9,153 nucleotides of DNA from Chitinophagaceae bacterium (GTDB lineage Bacteria; Bacteroidota; Bacteroidia; Chitinophagales; Chitinophagaceae), in the NCBI GenBank assembly GCA_025362915.1, contig JANYEU010000096.1, positions 1-9,153 of the forward strand, given 5' to 3'. A program made the position numbers and the translations under genes. Below, one piece after another: positions 7,478 to 9,153 of this stretch. The notes under the pieces are model-generated. The model was given only the letters and a program-made list of their open reading frames with translations, searched no databases and was not told the origin of the DNA. How positions within the stretch are numbered: the first letter of the stretch is position 1; each line of letters begins with the position of its first letter.

Positions 7478-8290
7478 TTATTTTAAAAAGTTTTTCAAAT
7501 TACAATGATTCAAGTTTTGGATGCCTTTAGCTACCAAGGAAGCGTTCAACTTAGCACCACCCGTAGTAGTATGCACATGGTCTTTTACTATGTGATACTT
7601 TTCTGTAACTGCTGCCTGCCCTTCGGAATCATATACATCAGCAATCAGTGTATTCAAATCTATCAATAGAGCCTTTTCTTCTTTTGCCACTTGCAATGCC
7701 CAATCAGCAAAACCAAGTTCTCCTCTTAGCAATTTTCCATCTTTCCACTCATTTTTAGGAATGGATGAACATACAATAACCGTTACACCCTTAGCTTTTG
7801 CCAGCCTGATAAACCGACGCATATACCATCCAAAACTGTGAACAGTTTCGTTTTGCATGGTAACGGCGTTATAAGTCTGCAAACTGTCTTCCCCAATTCC
7901 TTTTAAAGTACCTCTTGCCCTTGAGGAATCGGCGACTGGCCCTTGGTCGTTCAATCCAAACTGGATAATTAAATAATCCCCTTTAGAAAGCTTGGCATAA
8001 ACGGTATCCCACATACCTCGTTTGTTTATTTTCTTATCCCATATACCGCCTGTTTGAAAAGTTCTGGCACTAGTTCCCCCTTGCCCATAATTGCGGATAG
8101 TAACTTTAGATGTATCAAAGAAAGAAGGAAAGAATTTGCCCCAGCCCCACAAATCATTATTACCCGAACCATCATCTACTGTAGAGTCCCCTATAAGCCA
8201 AATAGTAGGTTTCCTTTTTTCTTTTTGTATAAAAGCCAACGCAGAAACGGCTAAAACCAAACAAAATGTTATTATAAAAGTATTTTTCAT
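7478..8290 (-). CDS. Rhamnogalacturonan acetylesterase-like SGNH hydrolase (CE12 type)
   Basis: The protein has 270 residues when started at the ATG at 8290, which gives a clean signal peptide (MKNTFIITFCLVLAVSALAF); an in-frame ATG at 8311 would add seven residues (MILEHRT) before it and is less likely. SGNH blocks are in order: IWLIGDSTVDDG (Ser36), a Gly in NYGQGGTSART (about 68-77), IIQFGLNDQ (Asn114), and KDHVHTTTGGA, where Asp237 and His240 complete the triad in the DxxH spacing of rhamnogalacturonan acetylesterases. The family removes acetyl esters from galacturonic acid in rhamnogalacturonan I, opening the backbone to lyases and hydrolases. The length fits the single-domain family. 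Its stop lies 6 nt before the start of the second acetylesterase gene, and it begins 83 nt after the upstream gene. The export signal predicts a periplasmic or extracellular location. Related GDSL-type acetylxylan esterases are the main alternative. Confidence 0.88.
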   Translation of the reverse strand: MKNTFIITFCLVLAVSALAFIQKEKRKPTIWLIGDSTVDDGSGNNDLWGWGKFFPSFFDTSKVTIRNYGQGGTSARTFQTGGIWDKKINKRGMWDTVYAKLSKGDYLIIQFGLNDQGPVADSSRARGTLKGIGEDSLQTYNAVTMQNETVHSFGWYMRRFIRLAKAKGVTVIVCSSIPKNEWKDGKLLRGELGFADWALQVAKEEKALLIDLNTLIADVYDSEGQAAVTEKYHIVKDHVHTTTGGAKLNASLVAKGIQNLNHCNLKNFLK

Positions 8291-8341
8291 TGTTCTATGT
8301 TCTAAAATCAATTAATTTAAACAAAATTGTAACAGCAATGA

Positions 8342-8371
8342 GGTTTCGGCCCTATAAAGGTGACCGCAACC
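8342..8371 (-). terminator. Possible weak hairpin after the upstream gene
   Basis: Arms 8342-8349 (GGTTTCGG) and 8364-8371 (CCGCAACC) pair at 7 of 8 positions around a 14-nt loop, starting 2 nt after the TAG stop at 8374. It is one of the few GC-rich spots in the intergenic DNA. The T-rich stretch on the minus strand comes about 13 nt later rather than directly after the stem, so a true intrinsic terminator is doubtful. Confidence 0.25.
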
Positions 8372-8373
8372 AT

Positions 8374-9081
8374 CTACTTTTTCATTACCAAGGTTGTTGT
8401 CTCGCCCGATTTCAACTGTATCCGTTTTAAATCATGTACCTTATTCTCTCCCATCGCCTGCTTTGCTGTTTTGCTTGTCTCTTCCATTACTGAAATACTT
8501 GCATCTAACGGCGTAGGATTGGTTACGGATATAACCAACTCCTCTTTTGAATTTTTTATGATGCTCGTGGTCACATTATCAAAAGCCACTACCAGCCCCT
8601 TGTCTTTCTGTATATATAAACCTGGCACTTCAATAGTTGTAAGCATAAGCGAGGTTTCGGCCCAAGTGGAAAGTGGCAGTACATACCCAATATTTTCAAC
8701 TCCTTCCCAATCTCCCAAATTAATTCTTTCGCTCACATAGCCATAAGAAGCATTACCCAAAGGCTTTTTTGGATGTGGTAAATACTGCGTGATATTGTGC
8801 GCTATATCCTGCAATAATTCAATATAAAATGGGTTACCCGTATAGCGAAATAACTTTAACAACCCCACTCCCGAAGCCGTGCATAAGCCGGGCGAAGCAT
8901 GTTTGTTTTGTGTATTGGCATAGACAGTACCAGCAGAATGAATGCCTGCCCTGCCATAAGCGGAGGTATCTGGGAAATGATAATTGTACGAAACTACCCA
9001 TGTGGCCAATTGCTTTGCGGCATTTTCTGCAATAGGTAGCCATTTGCTATCGCCAGAAACTTCATAAAGGGATACATAACT
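8374..9081 (-). CDS. Unrecognised probable (alpha/alpha)-toroid carbohydrate-active enzyme, C-terminal part
   Basis: The last 235 residues of a protein whose N-terminus lies outside the window. The frame stays open to 9153, but the final 24 codons (9082-9153) are an inverted copy of the gene's own 3' region, so credible coding sequence begins at about 9081. I also discount a TTG start at 9114 for that reason. From SYVSLYEVSGDSKWL on, the sequence shows amphipathic helices of a helical-barrel glycosidase or lyase (AENAAKQLATW, TASGVGLLKLFRYTGNPFY, LLQDIAHNITQYL), with aromatic and acidic motifs such as NLGDWEGVENIGY. The last 90 or so residues look like a beta-sandwich cap (GLYIQKDKGLVVAFDN, ELVISVTNPTPLDASISV, ending LVMKK). 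I cannot assign a family; a six-hairpin glycosidase-like enzyme or a polysaccharide lyase would fit the fold and the locus. It lies 83 nt upstream of the rhamnogalacturonan acetylesterase gene. Confidence 0.55.
   Translation of the reverse strand, partial: SYVSLYEVSGDSKWLPIAENAAKQLATWVVSYNYHFPDTSAYGRAGIHSAGTVYANTQNKHASPGLCTASGVGLLKLFRYTGNPFYIELLQDIAHNITQYLPHPKKPLGNASYGYVSERINLGDWEGVENIGYVLPLSTWAETSLMLTTIEVPGLYIQKDKGLVVAFDNVTTSIIKNSKEELVISVTNPTPLDASISVMEETSKTAKQAMGENKVHDLKRIQLKSGETTTLVMKK
8424..8495. repeat. 72-bp inverted repeat, internal copy
   Basis: This stretch, inside the 3' coding part of the unrecognised enzyme gene, is the exact reverse complement of 9082-9153 over all 72 bases. On the minus strand it encodes sensible protein (EETSKTAKQAMGENK and flanks), so this is the original copy. 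The match stops at 8495/8496 (next bases differ) and at the window edge on the other side. Confidence 0.97.
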
Positions 9082-9153
9082 TTTCAGTAATGGAAGAGAC
9101 AAGCAAAACAGCAAAGCAGGCGATGGGAGAGAATAAGGTACATGATTTAAAAC
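9082..9153. repeat. 72-bp inverted repeat, terminal copy (likely fold-back chimera)
   Basis: The final 72 bases of the window are the exact reverse complement of 8424-8495, 586 bases away. Read on the minus strand they give a low-quality antisense peptide (PYSLPSPALLFCLSLPLL); read on the plus strand they give the C-terminal peptide of the neighbouring gene. This is expected if the sequence folded back on itself in amplification or assembly, and not if it were the real upstream part of the gene. A genuine genomic inverted repeat cannot be excluded from sequence alone. Confidence 0.85.

Noticed and set aside
8340..8663. 13-bp direct repeat GAGGTTTCGGCCC at 8340-8352 and 8651-8663
   Set aside because: A 13-bp match between two places in 9 kb is expected about once by chance, and one copy is in coding sequence with no other structure shared.
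9082..9114. TTG start codon at 9114 for the last gene
   Set aside because: It lies inside the inverted terminal copy, where the reading frame is antisense to the gene's own 3' end.

Overview
The window reads as a piece of a Bacteroidota genome, most likely Sphingobacteriia or Chitinophagia-like. The evidence is moderate to low GC, AT-rich leaders without clear Shine-Dalgarno boxes, exported proteins with short Lys-rich signal peptides, a Bacteroidota-type Ig-like domain, and a run of carbohydrate-active enzymes. No taxonomic marker gene is present, so this is inference. Both ends cut through genes, which fits a small metagenomic or draft contig.

All seven recognisable genes lie on the minus strand, so transcription runs from high to low coordinates. 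In that order they are: the 3' part of an unrecognised, probably (alpha/alpha)-toroid enzyme (8374 to about 9081); a rhamnogalacturonan acetylesterase-like SGNH protein (7478-8290); a sialate O-acetylesterase-like protein (5945-7471, only 6 nt further on); a 314-nt gap with a large nested AT-rich inverted repeat; a family 43 glycoside hydrolase with discoidin and fibronectin III domains (3924-5630); a 540-residue alpha/beta-hydrolase-like protein with a C-terminal Ig-like domain (2265-3887); a BD-FAE-type esterase (1233-2255, 9 nt further on); and the 5' part of a heparinase II/III-like polysaccharide lyase (1-1113).

Together these look like the enzyme part of a polysaccharide utilisation locus for an acetylated, side-chain-bearing plant polysaccharide. 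Pectin or rhamnogalacturonan I with arabinan or galactan side chains is the best guess: acetylesterases deacetylate, the GH43 trims arabino- or galacto-type side chains, and the lyase cuts uronic-acid-containing backbone or oligosaccharides. All complete proteins have export signals, so the work is probably periplasmic or at the cell surface. No SusC/SusD pair, transporter or regulator is visible; if they exist they lie outside the window.

Two structural observations stand out. The last 72 bases (9082-9153) are an exact reverse complement of 8424-8495, inside the 3' end of the same gene; this looks like a fold-back chimera or assembly artefact at a contig end and makes the apparent N-terminus of that reading frame spurious. 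Second, 5761-5941 holds a nested inverted repeat that starts 3 nt after a stop codon; it could be a mobile palindromic element or a strong 3'-UTR RNA structure separating the two esterase genes from the GH43 gene.
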